64,000 nucleotides of DNA. Origin: Pseudoalteromonas sp. MM1. GTDB taxonomy: Bacteria > Pseudomonadota > Gammaproteobacteria > Enterobacterales > Alteromonadaceae. Below the pieces are notes generated by a model. It saw only the letters and a program-made list of their open reading frames with translations, was not told where the DNA came from and ran no database searches. The stretch lies in the NCBI RefSeq assembly GCF_030296835.1, contig NZ_AP027922.1, positions 1,116,001 through 1,180,000 on the forward strand, in the 5' to 3' direction. A program made the position numbers and the translations under genes. Within the stretch, counting starts at the first letter, position 1, and each line of letters begins with the position of its first letter. Of this stretch, positions 1-6,976 are shown in pieces.

Positions 1-1
1 G

Positions 2-193
2 ACTAAAACAACAACTAGCTTAGCAACAGTATTTTTTGTTCTAAGTATTGTGTTAGGTAACTTAACTGCCGGTCAAATCAAAAAGACCGATGAGTGGGAA
101 AATCTTGAAGCAGCACCTGCAGTAGAAACTGTAGCGCCAGCAGAAGAGGATGTACCTGTTACTCAACAGCAGAGCTCTGACGTACCAAACTAA
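2..193 (+). CDS. secG: Protein translocase subunit SecG, C-terminal part (5' end outside window)
   Basis: The window opens inside a reading frame that encodes 63 residues and ends in TAA. It begins with a hydrophobic segment (SLATVFFVLSIVLGNL) followed by an EWENL motif and a Pro/Ala/Glu/Thr-rich tail ending in DVPN. This matches the second membrane segment and cytoplasmic tail of SecG, the small inner-membrane subunit that helps SecYEG move preproteins. A tRNA-Leu(GAG) directly downstream is the same neighbour secG has in E. coli (leuU), which supports the call. The N-terminal part and start lie outside the window. Confidence 0.85.
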   Translation, partial: TKTTTSLATVFFVLSIVLGNLTAGQIKKTDEWENLEAAPAVETVAPAEEDVPVTQQQSSDVPN

Positions 194-275
194 TTTAGCG
201 TAAAGCTAACGTTAAACGATTTATATTCCTCAAGTAAGTCAATAAGTTTAACACCTAAGCGAAAGCTTAAAAAAT

Positions 276-360
276 GCGGATGTGGTGGAATTGGTAGACA
301 CGCTACCTTGAGGGGGTAGTGCTTTCGGGCGTGGGGGTTCAAGTCCCCCCATCCGCACCA
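276..360 (+). tRNA. tRNA-Leu (anticodon GAG)
   Basis: An 85-nt cloverleaf with a long variable arm, as expected for a class II tRNA-Leu. The acceptor stem GCGGATG pairs with CATCCGC and is followed by an encoded ACCA end. The anticodon stem CTACC/GGTAG encloses the loop TTGAGGG, giving anticodon GAG, which reads CUC and CUU. The T-arm shows GGTTCAAGTCC. It is the equivalent of E. coli leuU in both anticodon and position after secG. Confidence 0.97.
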
Positions 361-366
361 AATTAT

Positions 367-401
367 AAAACCAGTAGCAGCAATGCTAGTGGTTTTTTTT
401 T
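367..401 (+). terminator. Rho-independent terminator after tRNA-Leu
   Basis: The arms AAACCAGTAGC and GCTAGTGGTTT pair with a single mismatch around a short loop and run into nine T residues. It lies a few bases after the tRNA CCA end, so it should end the secG-tRNA transcript and separate it from the chemoreceptor gene. Confidence 0.8.
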
Positions 402-501
402 GTGCCAAATTTTTATTTTGAACGCTTTCTTCTTTTAGGGTTTTTAGGTGGTTAGAGGCCACTGTATTTGTAAAAAAAACTAGAAATATTACAAATTTAG
501 T

Positions 502-528
502 TAACACTTATAGGTAATAAGCCGATAA
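502..528 (+). promoter_or_regulatory. Sigma-28 (FliA) flagellar/chemotaxis promoter
   Basis: The -10 element GCCGATAA at 521-528 is an exact match to the FliA consensus. It is preceded at the canonical 11-base spacing by TAACACTT at 502-509 (consensus TAAAGTTT). It lies about 30 bases upstream of a methyl-accepting chemotaxis gene, the usual target of FliA. Confidence 0.8.
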
Positions 529-559
529 TAGATATAGACAACAAAATAAGGTATACACA

Positions 560-2185
560 ATGGCTTCAGGCTTCTCTTTTCAAAATCTCAGCATAAGTAA
601 AAAAATTCATGCTATTACCAGTATTGCGGTAATAGCATTTTTAGTAATTGTTTTGATTAATTACTTTGCAATGAATGATAATAGGGTCGCACTTGATGAA
701 ATGGAAAAGTCTTCCTATCAAGTTGTTAAATTAACATCAGCAAATGTAAGCCTTTTAGAAAAGCTTGATGAGCTATATACGCAAGCTGTTACATTTGGTG
801 AGCAGGAGTTAGTAGAGAAAGCTGCAGACACATACAATACGCTGAGCGAAAACATTTATGCGGTTGAGCGAATTAATGCCTCGTATATTCATAGTGACAC
901 GAAAGTTCAGTTAGCTAATTACGAAAAAATATCAGCCAGTATTGCCAATGGAATGGTAAATGGAACAGCTGACTTCAGTAAAATTCAGCAACAAGCACAA
1001 AGAAAAACAGCCCTATATAATGATGTGCTTGAAAAGTTTAAAGCCGCTCAAGCAAAAGCGGACGATCGCTTTTTTGAGTTAGTTGCAAGTACTAAAGAGC
1101 GTTCTGATCACGCACTAACACTAATGTTAGCGGTATCTATTGTTTCATTAATTTTACTGCTATTTATGGCTATTTGGATTGCTAAACGCATTGCTGCCTC
1201 TGCAAGTGATGCCGCTAATAACCTGAGCTTACTTGCAAATGGTAAAGGGTCACTGAGCACTAATCTGAGCGTAAATTCAGAAGATGAAATTGGTCAAGTA
1301 TCAATTAACTTCAACTCCTTCATCGCTTTGCTGAAAAAAACAGTACTTGAAGTAATCGCGGTATGTGAGCCATTAATGGAAAACTCAACTCGCTTAGTTC
1401 AAGGTATGGAGCAGGCTGAACGCGCAACCACAAAGCAAACAACCGAAGCTGAGGTGGTTAAACAGTCTATGGAAGAGATGAAGCAAAGCGTGGGTGATAT
1501 TTCCCAATCGGCGGCAAGTGCATCAAATGCAGCGCAAACCGCGGAAAAAGAGGTAGAACAAAGCAGAGCTCAAGTTCAAATGTCAGTTACCGCTTCACGT
1601 ACGTTAAGTGATGAAATAAATCAAGCCGCTACAACTATCAATAAGTTAGCTGATGATACAAAGAATGTGTCTCAAATTCTTAATGTGATTACATCTATAG
1701 CTGAACAAACTAATTTATTAGCTTTAAACGCAGCTATAGAAGCGGCCCGTGCAGGTGAGCATGGTAGAGGCTTTGCGGTAGTTGCGGATGAAGTAAGGGA
1801 GCTTGCGTCACGTACTGCACATTCAACAAATGAAATTCGTGAGTTATTAAGCACCTTGACTGAAGCTGCAAATGAGTCCGTAACAGCTATGACATCAGCG
1901 CGAGACATGGCCACAGATAACGCAACAGCCGCAGAGAAAACCGGTGTGTCGATAGAAAAAATTGCAGAGCAAATGCTAGAAATAAATGGTATGAACTCGC
2001 AAATCGCCGCAGCAACAGAGGAGCAAACATCGGTTGCTGCCATGGTTGTAGAAAATGTGACGAATATGCATGAATCGTTTGAAGACACTATGGACTCACT
2101 CGCAGCGGTAAGGGATGTAGCGAAAAACCTACACTACCTTTCGGATAACCTTTTAGATGCCACTGCAAAGTTTAAAATTGAGTAA
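560..2185 (+). CDS. Methyl-accepting chemotaxis protein
   Basis: A 541-residue transmembrane chemoreceptor. It has an N-terminal membrane segment (about residues 17-38), a periplasmic sensing region of roughly 145 residues that looks helical and carries no recognisable named sensor domain, a second membrane segment (about 188-208), a HAMP linker, and a long coiled-coil signalling domain. The conserved hairpin tip is intact around residues 378-410 ([19 protein letters not shown], then [12 protein letters not shown]), so it should couple to CheA/CheW. No C-terminal CheR-binding pentapeptide is visible; the protein ends in KFKIE. The gene is monocistronic, between the tRNA terminator and a repeat element, and has its own FliA promoter. 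The ligand cannot be deduced. Confidence 0.95.
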   Translation: MASGFSFQNLSISKKIHAITSIAVIAFLVIVLINYFAMNDNRVALDEMEKSSYQVVKLTSANVSLLEKLDELYTQAVTFGEQELVEKAADTYNTLSENIYAVERINASYIHSDTKVQLANYEKISASIANGMVNGTADFSKIQQQAQRKTALYNDVLEKFKAAQAKADDRFFELVASTKERSDHALTLMLAVSIVSLILLLFMAIWIAKRIAASASDAANNLSLLANGKGSLSTNLSVNSEDEIGQVSINFNSFIALLKKTVLEVIAVCEPLMENSTRLVQGMEQAERATTKQTTEAEVVKQSMEEMKQSVGDISQSAASASNAAQTAEKEVEQSRAQVQMSVTASRTLSDEINQAATTINKLADDTKNVSQILNVITSIAEQTNLLALNAAIEAARAGEHGRGFAVVADEVRELASRTAHSTNEIRELLSTLTEAANESVTAMTSARDMATDNATAAEKTGVSIEKIAEQMLEINGMNSQIAAATEEQTSVAAMVVENVTNMHESFEDTMDSLAAVRDVAKNLHYLSDNLLDATAKFKIE

Positions 2186-2188
2186 TAG

Positions 2189-2331
2189 CAATCCTTAATA
2201 ATACTTGTCGCTAAGCTAGCTGCATAAAGAATCGTTATTTAGATCAACTGAATAATGATCTTTTTGCCTAGCTACCAACACGTTTTTCCATCCAAAAAAT
2301 AGATCACTTAATTAAGCGAATTGATATTAAT
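2189..2331. repeat. MITE-like dispersed repeat, copy 1 (internally deleted)
   Basis: The right half (about 2250-2331) shares the string TTTTGCCTAGCTA with copies 2 and 3 in this window, followed by a CCAACACG / TTTTCCATCC / ATAGATCACTTAATTAAGCG series and an end resembling ATTGATATTA. The left part keeps only fragments of the longer copies (AATAATACTT, GTCGCT, CGTTATTTAGA) and lacks the internal hairpin segment, so this is a deletion derivative of about 143 bp. It sits between the stop of the chemoreceptor gene and the terminator of the converging porin operon. No coding capacity is seen. Confidence 0.75.
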
Positions 2332-2354
2332 ATAAAGCCGTAAAATTTAGATAT

Positions 2355-2382
2355 AAAAAAACCACCAAGTAGGTGGTTTTTT
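2355..2382. terminator. Bidirectional Rho-independent terminator
   Basis: AAAAAACCACC-AAGTA-GGTGGTTTTTT forms a perfect hairpin with an A tract on one side and a T tract on the other, so it can act in both directions. It lies between the convergent chemoreceptor gene and the porin/binding-protein operon. Confidence 0.85.
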
Positions 2383-2400
2383 CATATCTAGCTGCCGTGC

Positions 2401-2808
2401 TTAAAACGTAGCAACTACCTTTACTTTATCTGTTGCCTTACTGCTATCTATGTAACCAATTGAGTCGCCATTACTAGCAACAAAATCAATAACAGCTTGA
2501 TCAGAATCAAATTTCTCTGGTGGTGTGCCTTTACCGGTAAAAACAAGTTTTGACCAGTACGCATTTAATTGGCTACTTGATTTACCAACTACTTTAGAAT
2601 TGAATTCATCAGCAACAGTAGTACCATTTTGAGTGGCCGGGTTTACTTTATTACCGTTAGCAAATGACTTTGCTTTTCCTAAGTAAATCTTTTTAATAGT
2701 ATCGGCATCAAGTGCACTTGCATTGCTAGGGTTTACTATTACAGCAACTTCAGCATAGGTGCTAAATGTGCATAGCGACACTACACTTGCTAGGATTAAT
2801 TTTTTCAT
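2401..2808 (-). CDS. Small phosphate-type periplasmic binding protein (one-lobe PBP-like)
   Basis: About 135 residues with a signal peptide (MKKLILASVVSLCTFSTYA). The mature part resembles one lobe of the PstS-type phosphate-binding family: an AVIVNPSN start, a D-x-x-x-IKKIYLGK motif, a middle ending AYWSKLVFTGKG, and a C-terminal GDSIGYIDSS motif. Full-length PstS proteins have over 300 residues in two lobes, so this is a short, single-domain relative. The start chosen is the ATG at 2808, preceded by GGAG at 7-8 bases; a TTG four codons upstream is less likely. It is 12 bases downstream of a porin gene and probably in the same operon. Whether it binds phosphate is inferred only from family resemblance. 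Confidence 0.75.
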   Translation of the reverse strand: MKKLILASVVSLCTFSTYAEVAVIVNPSNASALDADTIKKIYLGKAKSFANGNKVNPATQNGTTVADEFNSKVVGKSSSQLNAYWSKLVFTGKGTPPEKFDSDQAVIDFVASNGDSIGYIDSSKATDKVKVVATF

Positions 2809-2820
2809 ACTTCGCTCCAA

Positions 2821-3969
2821 TTAGAATACTAAGTCAACACCAACAGCTACTACATCTGTTTCAGTGTTTGTTACGTCATCGTCAAATCGACTAAAGTCAA
2901 TTTTAAATGCAGCTGAAGGGTGGAAGTCATAGCGTGCTCCAATGGTGTAAACGTTACTCTCTGCACGCATGCTATCAAGGGCAAGGTTTAAAGTTGTATT
3001 TAATAATGGAATTGATTCAAGTGTATTAAAGCGTGATGAATCATGTTCATCATCATTTTTTTCATAGGTGAAGTGAACAATAACATCATCTATACGATAG
3101 CCTGCAGAGGCATAGTATTGTGATTGTTCAGCCAAAATACTTCCTTCGACTTCAAACTGAGTATATTCAGCATCAAATAAGAAGTTATCATAGTCAACAG
3201 AAAAGCCAATTCCAAAAAAAGTTGTTTCATCTTCGTCAGTGATAAGATCATTTGCTGTACTGGTTAAGCCGCTTGTATTGAGTACATCAATAATTCCATT
3301 TAAGGCACTTAAGTTACTTGAGTCACTGTTATCAATAGAAATGCTCGTGTCGGCAACAATATATGCAGCTCGCGCACTGAACCAGTCGTATGATAGACTC
3401 CAGTTTATACCGCCTAAATTATTTAATTCTGCAGGTAGCTCATTTCCAAATACATCAATATCGCCATCAAAGGCGCCATAAAACCCTTGTAAAGTAGAGT
3501 CCCAATCTCCTAATTGATTGTTGTAAACAATACTTAACCCTTCATAGGTAGAAAAAGGTATACCGTATACAGAACGAGGTGGACGAACCCAGCGGTAAGC
3601 ATAACCAACGTCTAAAAAGTCTGAGTATTTGTAGAAAGGAACACGCATTTTACCAGCGCTAAATTGCAGTTCATCGCTGTATTCATAAGTGACATATGCC
3701 CATTCAAATGTTGCGTCAAAGTCATCCTCTCCACGTGCAATAATTTGTGCTGTAGCTGTTAGCTTTTCTTGAAGGTCAGCAGAGAGTTGTAAAGCGAACT
3801 TACTCTCGTTTTTGAATGAGATATCATCGTCATACCCGTATAAAGTCTGATCACTGTCTAGACTTTTGCCACCCACTATAGATGCAAAGCCATTTATACG
3901 AACTTCAGCACTTGCTGTACTCGTTGCAAGTGCGGCACATATTGCTACTGCTACAGATAGCTTTTTCAT
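2821..3969 (-). CDS. Outer-membrane porin (beta-barrel)
   Basis: A 382-residue protein with a clear signal peptide cleaved after ASA (about residue 21), alternating hydrophobic/polar beta-strand sequence throughout, and a C-terminal Phe (VAVGVDLVF), the usual Bam recognition signal. An AGKMRVPF motif and aromatic-rich strand ends place it with diffusion porins of marine gammaproteobacteria. It is the first gene of a two-gene operon with a small phosphate-type binding protein, which suggests uptake of an anion such as phosphate, but no substrate-determining residues can be read here. An AGGAAATAC ribosome-binding region precedes the ATG. Confidence 0.85.
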   Translation of the reverse strand: MKKLSVAVAICAALATSTASAEVRINGFASIVGGKSLDSDQTLYGYDDDISFKNESKFALQLSADLQEKLTATAQIIARGEDDFDATFEWAYVTYEYSDELQFSAGKMRVPFYKYSDFLDVGYAYRWVRPPRSVYGIPFSTYEGLSIVYNNQLGDWDSTLQGFYGAFDGDIDVFGNELPAELNNLGGINWSLSYDWFSARAAYIVADTSISIDNSDSSNLSALNGIIDVLNTSGLTSTANDLITDEDETTFFGIGFSVDYDNFLFDAEYTQFEVEGSILAEQSQYYASAGYRIDDVIVHFTYEKNDDEHDSSRFNTLESIPLLNTTLNLALDSMRAESNVYTIGARYDFHPSAAFKIDFSRFDDDVTNTETDVVAVGVDLVF

Positions 3970-4010
3970 ATGTATTTCCTATTTGTTATTTAGATGTTGA
4001 TTTCATGGGG

Positions 4011-4040
4011 ATTATAGAAGTAAATCTAGCTTTTTTCTAA
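4011..4040 (-). promoter_or_regulatory. Probable sigma-70 promoter of the porin operon
   Basis: On the minus strand TTAGAA (4035-4040) is followed after 18 bases by TATAAT (4011-4016), about 40 bases upstream of the porin start. The -10 is perfect and the -35 weak. No PhoB box (CTGTCAT repeats) is visible. Confidence 0.5.
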
Positions 4041-4483
4041 TAATTTTAGATGGTTAGTGAAAAAAGAAATGGGTATTTAGTTTATGTTGGAGTTTACAAT
4101 TGTTAACTCCGAGCCTTTTGGGATTCAAAGTAACTGATTTCATTAAAGTAAAAAAATATCTATATTTACTTAAATTGTTTAGTTAATTATTTATAGCACT
4201 GCATTTACAATTTAATTAGTTGTTTATGCTTTACTTAATTTATGTTTCGTTTGTTTATAAACATTAAACATAGTGCCATGGCGTATTTTAAGAGGGTTGT
4301 AATAACAAATAGAATAGCTTCTCAGATCTAGAACTACATAAATGTTTATATCTAATGGTGTGCAATCTTGCAGCTTATTTAGTCTTACCCCTTGTTTTGT
4401 AATCAAATAACAACTTTCTAAACCTGAATTTTAGCTTAATATTAGCTCTGTATTAGCAAGGCAGTTCAAAGGAAGTGACAGAG
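4041..4483. other. AT-rich intergenic region upstream of the pilus operon
   Basis: About 440 bases between the divergent porin and pilus operons. It must hold the pilus operon promoter, but I see no convincing -35/-10 pair, operator palindrome or RNA structure. A 60-codon open frame on the minus strand (4224-4406) has no ribosome-binding site or recognisable product and is not called. Confidence 0.5.
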
Positions 4484-4954
4484 ATGAAGAGGCTAACATG
4501 GTTAGTATTATGTTGCTTTGCATCCAATGCATATAGTAACGATGAAGTAAGTATCACACTGGTGGGTTATATATATCCAGTATGTGAGTTTACCTCACAA
4601 AATAATAACTTAGAGTTTTCTTCTAGTGGCGTTGCTAATACAACATTAGAGATTAACTGTAATTCGCCAATGAGAATATCAATGCAGTCTCTTAATGGTG
4701 GTTTAAGCCATGAGCAAAGCAGTAGAGTAAGTGCATATAATATTAACTGGTCGTTAGAAGGTGCCAAAAATGTTGTGTCTGTATCGGCACAGGCAATCAA
4801 ATCGACATATAGCTTTAATATTGATGATATCTTATTTGATAGCATTGCTGAAATTCAGTTAACTCTAGATGACCCCTTGATATATGCAGGAAGCTACCAG
4901 GATGTGATCCGCATAGAAATGACACCATCAGTAGTATCGGGTGGCGTGCTTTAA
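4484..4954 (+). CDS. Pilin-like subunit of a chaperone-usher system (spore-coat-U-like), first
   Basis: A 156-residue secreted protein with signal peptide (MKRLTWLVLCCFASNAYS). The mature part has two cysteines placed as in chaperone-usher pilins (PVCEF and INCNS) and a C-terminal beta-strand pattern YAGSYQDVIRIEMTP, typical of spore coat protein U/archaic pilin domains. The start chosen is the ATG at 4484, preceded by AAAGGAAG; a GTG three codons upstream is also open. It is first in a run of six same-strand genes (pilin, pilin, chaperone, chaperone, usher, tip-like), so it is probably a minor or adaptor subunit. The exact class is uncertain because sequence identity in this family is low. 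Confidence 0.75.
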   Translation: MKRLTWLVLCCFASNAYSNDEVSITLVGYIYPVCEFTSQNNNLEFSSSGVANTTLEINCNSPMRISMQSLNGGLSHEQSSRVSAYNINWSLEGAKNVVSVSAQAIKSTYSFNIDDILFDSIAEIQLTLDDPLIYAGSYQDVIRIEMTPSVVSGGVL

Positions 4955-5009
4955 ACGCACATTTATTAAACATAACAAACTATATATCACATGGATAAGG
5001 AATATAACA

Positions 5010-5486
5010 ATGAATAAATTAATCGTAATTTCAGCAATCGCAGCGCTATCATCAGGCTCAGCATTGGCAGAAAACTTAAATGTAGGTGGTGCTGTCGCGT
5101 CTGTATGTGAAGTAAGTAATATTGCAACAACGCACTATTTTCCAGCTCTTGCAATGGGGGACAGCACAAGCGTTAACTTTGATTTGAAATGTAATGATGT
5201 GGATGGTGCAACACTTACTTTAACAACTTCTGAGGGTCATCTTCAAAACGCTGACCATGAAGATAGAGGAGTGGGATACACTGCTCACTTAACAGCAGGT
5301 CCGTATGACTTTACTTTGTCAGCTGAAAATGGCATCAATGATCAAAGCGCTTCTCAAAGTAATGGCGGCAGCAATACATTAGCAACGTCTGGCGTTGCAG
5401 GAATGATTGACTTAGAAGTTACTCAGACACCGGTATACGCAGGTACTTATGCTGATACTCTAATGCTAACTGTTACAGCAAACTAA
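5010..5486 (+). CDS. Pilin-like subunit (probable major pilin), second
   Basis: A 158-residue protein with signal peptide ending SALA. The mature part starts ENLNVGGAV, has the paired cysteines (SVCEV and LKCND) and ends in the strand pattern YAGTYADTLMLTVTAN of spore-coat-U-type pilins. It has a good ribosome-binding site (AAGGA) 9 bases before the ATG at 5010; the frame is open further upstream, but that would remove the signal peptide from the N-terminus. A strong hairpin follows the stop codon (5507-5536) ahead of the chaperone genes, an arrangement often used to give the main subunit higher mRNA levels. That is why I infer this to be the major pilin. Confidence 0.78.
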   Translation: MNKLIVISAIAALSSGSALAENLNVGGAVASVCEVSNIATTHYFPALAMGDSTSVNFDLKCNDVDGATLTLTTSEGHLQNADHEDRGVGYTAHLTAGPYDFTLSAENGINDQSASQSNGGSNTLATSGVAGMIDLEVTQTPVYAGTYADTLMLTVTAN

Positions 5487-5506
5487 AGTTAAATAAATTA
5501 AATAAA

Positions 5507-5536
5507 AAAGGCAGTGACTATGCACTGCCTTTATTT
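5507..5536 (+). terminator. Intra-operon hairpin / attenuator after the pilin gene
   Basis: The arms AAAGGCAGTG (5507-5516) and CACTGCCTTT (5523-5532) pair perfectly around a 6-base loop and are followed by a short T-rich run. The hairpin lies between the pilin stop and the AGGAGGG ribosome-binding site of the first chaperone. It may be a leaky terminator or a 3' stabiliser of the pilin message. Confidence 0.65.
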
Positions 5537-5549
5537 AGGAGGGAATTCT

Positions 5550-6248
5550 ATGCATGTTTTATTTATCTTTATATTTTGTTTGCTTTCTTTTTCAGTCAGT
5601 GCCTTTCAGGTGATACCCATGGTAGCCGATCTCAGCTCGCAGGGGAGTCAGTCACAGCAAACACTTCGAATTACAAACCCATCTGATAAACCATTAACTA
5701 TTGATGTTTCAGCATTTAATATGAATATAAGTGATACTGGTGTTGAGTCTTTAGAGATAAATGAAGAAGATTTTTTGATTATTCCTATGACAACAATTAT
5801 CCCACCAGGAAATAGCCAGTCGGTTATTGTTAGATATATTGGCGAACCTATTATTGAACACTCCAAATCTTATCGAATTACAGTAGAGCAAGTGTCGGTT
5901 GATTTGAACGATAATGCGCAGTCTGGGGTTGGTATGTCACTCAGTTTTCGAACGCTATTTAATGTTGTGCCAGATAACGCTGAAGCAAAACTAATAATCA
6001 AAGACAAAAAGCAGTTAGCAGAAAATCAATGGGGTGTGTTGCTAGAAAACCATGGAAATAAATATCTACGCCTTTCTAAAGCTCAGTGGAATATTAAATC
6101 TAAGGGTAAAGTGTTAACTTTAGAAGGAATGGATCTAAGTAGAGCCCTATCAGGTAAGATTTTACTTCCAAATTCAAAAAGCAATATTTCAATTTCAATA
6201 CCAAAAGAGTTTCAAGCTGCTGATAGTGAGTTAGAGGTTATATTCTAA
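5550..6248 (+). CDS. Periplasmic pilus chaperone (PapD-like), first
   Basis: A 232-residue protein with a signal peptide (MHVLFIFIFCLLSFSVSA). The mature part begins FQVIPMVADLS and has the immunoglobulin-like pattern of pilus chaperones: TLRITNPSDKPLTIDV, then IIPPGNSQSVIVRYIG, corresponding to the F1-G1 region used for donor-strand complementation. The start is the ATG at 5550, preceded by AGGAGGG. Its stop overlaps the start of a second chaperone by one base (TAATG). It would hold pilin subunits in the periplasm and deliver them to the usher. Confidence 0.8.
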   Translation: MHVLFIFIFCLLSFSVSAFQVIPMVADLSSQGSQSQQTLRITNPSDKPLTIDVSAFNMNISDTGVESLEINEEDFLIIPMTTIIPPGNSQSVIVRYIGEPIIEHSKSYRITVEQVSVDLNDNAQSGVGMSLSFRTLFNVVPDNAEAKLIIKDKKQLAENQWGVLLENHGNKYLRLSKAQWNIKSKGKVLTLEGMDLSRALSGKILLPNSKSNISISIPKEFQAADSELEVIF

Positions 6249-6976
6249 TGTTTTGTGTTCAGTGGTTCTCCCGATGTTTAATGATACTAATATGTAGTAT
6301 TTCTATTTCGGTAGAGGCTCTGGAAGTAACACCTATGGTGATCACATTATCACCGGATAAACCCTCAAAAATACCTTCTAGTTTTATTTACAATCAATTA
6401 CCTAGAGAGATTGCATTTGATATTGAAGTGTTTGAAATTAATTTTTCTGAATCGAGCCCATCGTTAAAAAAGCTGGAAGATTCTCCATTATGGGTCTTTC
6501 CTCCCTCTTTATTTTTACAAGAGGGGCAAGGTCAGAAAATTCAATTTAGGTGGGTTGCTGAGAGTTTTCCGAAATATGATAAAAGTTATCAAGTAAGTTT
6601 AGTTGAGCAGCCTTTGGCTTCTAATATTGGTAGTGATACCTCGCAACTTAAAATATTAATGAATGTAAATTTAGTTGTTCATGTAGACAGGGATATATAT
6701 TCACCTAACTTAAAAATACTGACTTCTAAAATAGAAAAAGGGGAGCTTTTAGCCCAAATCAAAAATGAAGGAGAAGGGGCTGCGCGGCTCAGTGACTATA
6801 AAATTAAAGTAACTACAAATAAATCTGTTGTAACTACTTTTGAAAAACACGCTTTATTGGAGAAGGGGTACGATGTTTTTTTTGCGCCTTATGCCACACA
6901 GACCATAAAAGTTAAGCTACCTGAAAATATTGAGAGCCGTGAGGTAGGGCATTTAAGTTTAGATCTGGTGCAATGA
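6248..6976 (+). CDS. Periplasmic pilus chaperone (PapD-like), second
   Basis: A 242-residue protein. After a signal peptide ending VEA it starts LEVTPMVITLSPDKPSK, like the preceding chaperone, and contains WVFPPSLFLQEGQGQKIQFRW, the motif expected at the G1 strand. The two chaperones are clearly diverged, so they probably serve different subunits or work as a pair, as EcpB and EcpE are thought to do in the E. coli common pilus. The start overlaps the previous stop by one base and its stop overlaps the usher start (ATGA), so the three genes are translationally coupled. Confidence 0.75.
   Translation: MFCVQWFSRCLMILICSISISVEALEVTPMVITLSPDKPSKIPSSFIYNQLPREIAFDIEVFEINFSESSPSLKKLEDSPLWVFPPSLFLQEGQGQKIQFRWVAESFPKYDKSYQVSLVEQPLASNIGSDTSQLKILMNVNLVVHVDRDIYSPNLKILTSKIEKGELLAQIKNEGEGAARLSDYKIKVTTNKSVVTTFEKHALLEKGYDVFFAPYATQTIKVKLPENIESREVGHLSLDLVQ

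Noticed and set aside
276..401. tRNA-Leu 3' end as an integration site with a nearby island boundary
   Set aside because: No integrase gene and no second copy of the tRNA end seen in the window; only the gene-order argument remains, kept as a low-interest finding.
190..507. 105-codon open frame on the minus strand across tRNA-Leu
   Set aside because: It covers the tRNA gene and terminator in reverse and has no family resemblance; a shadow frame.
1672..2088. 138-codon minus-strand frame inside the chemoreceptor gene
   Set aside because: Antisense to a strongly conserved signalling domain; the Ser/Ala-rich product reflects the coding strand's composition.
4224..4406. 60-codon minus-strand frame in the region upstream of the pilus operon
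   Set aside because: No ribosome-binding site, signal or recognisable motif; low-complexity AT-rich DNA often gives such frames.
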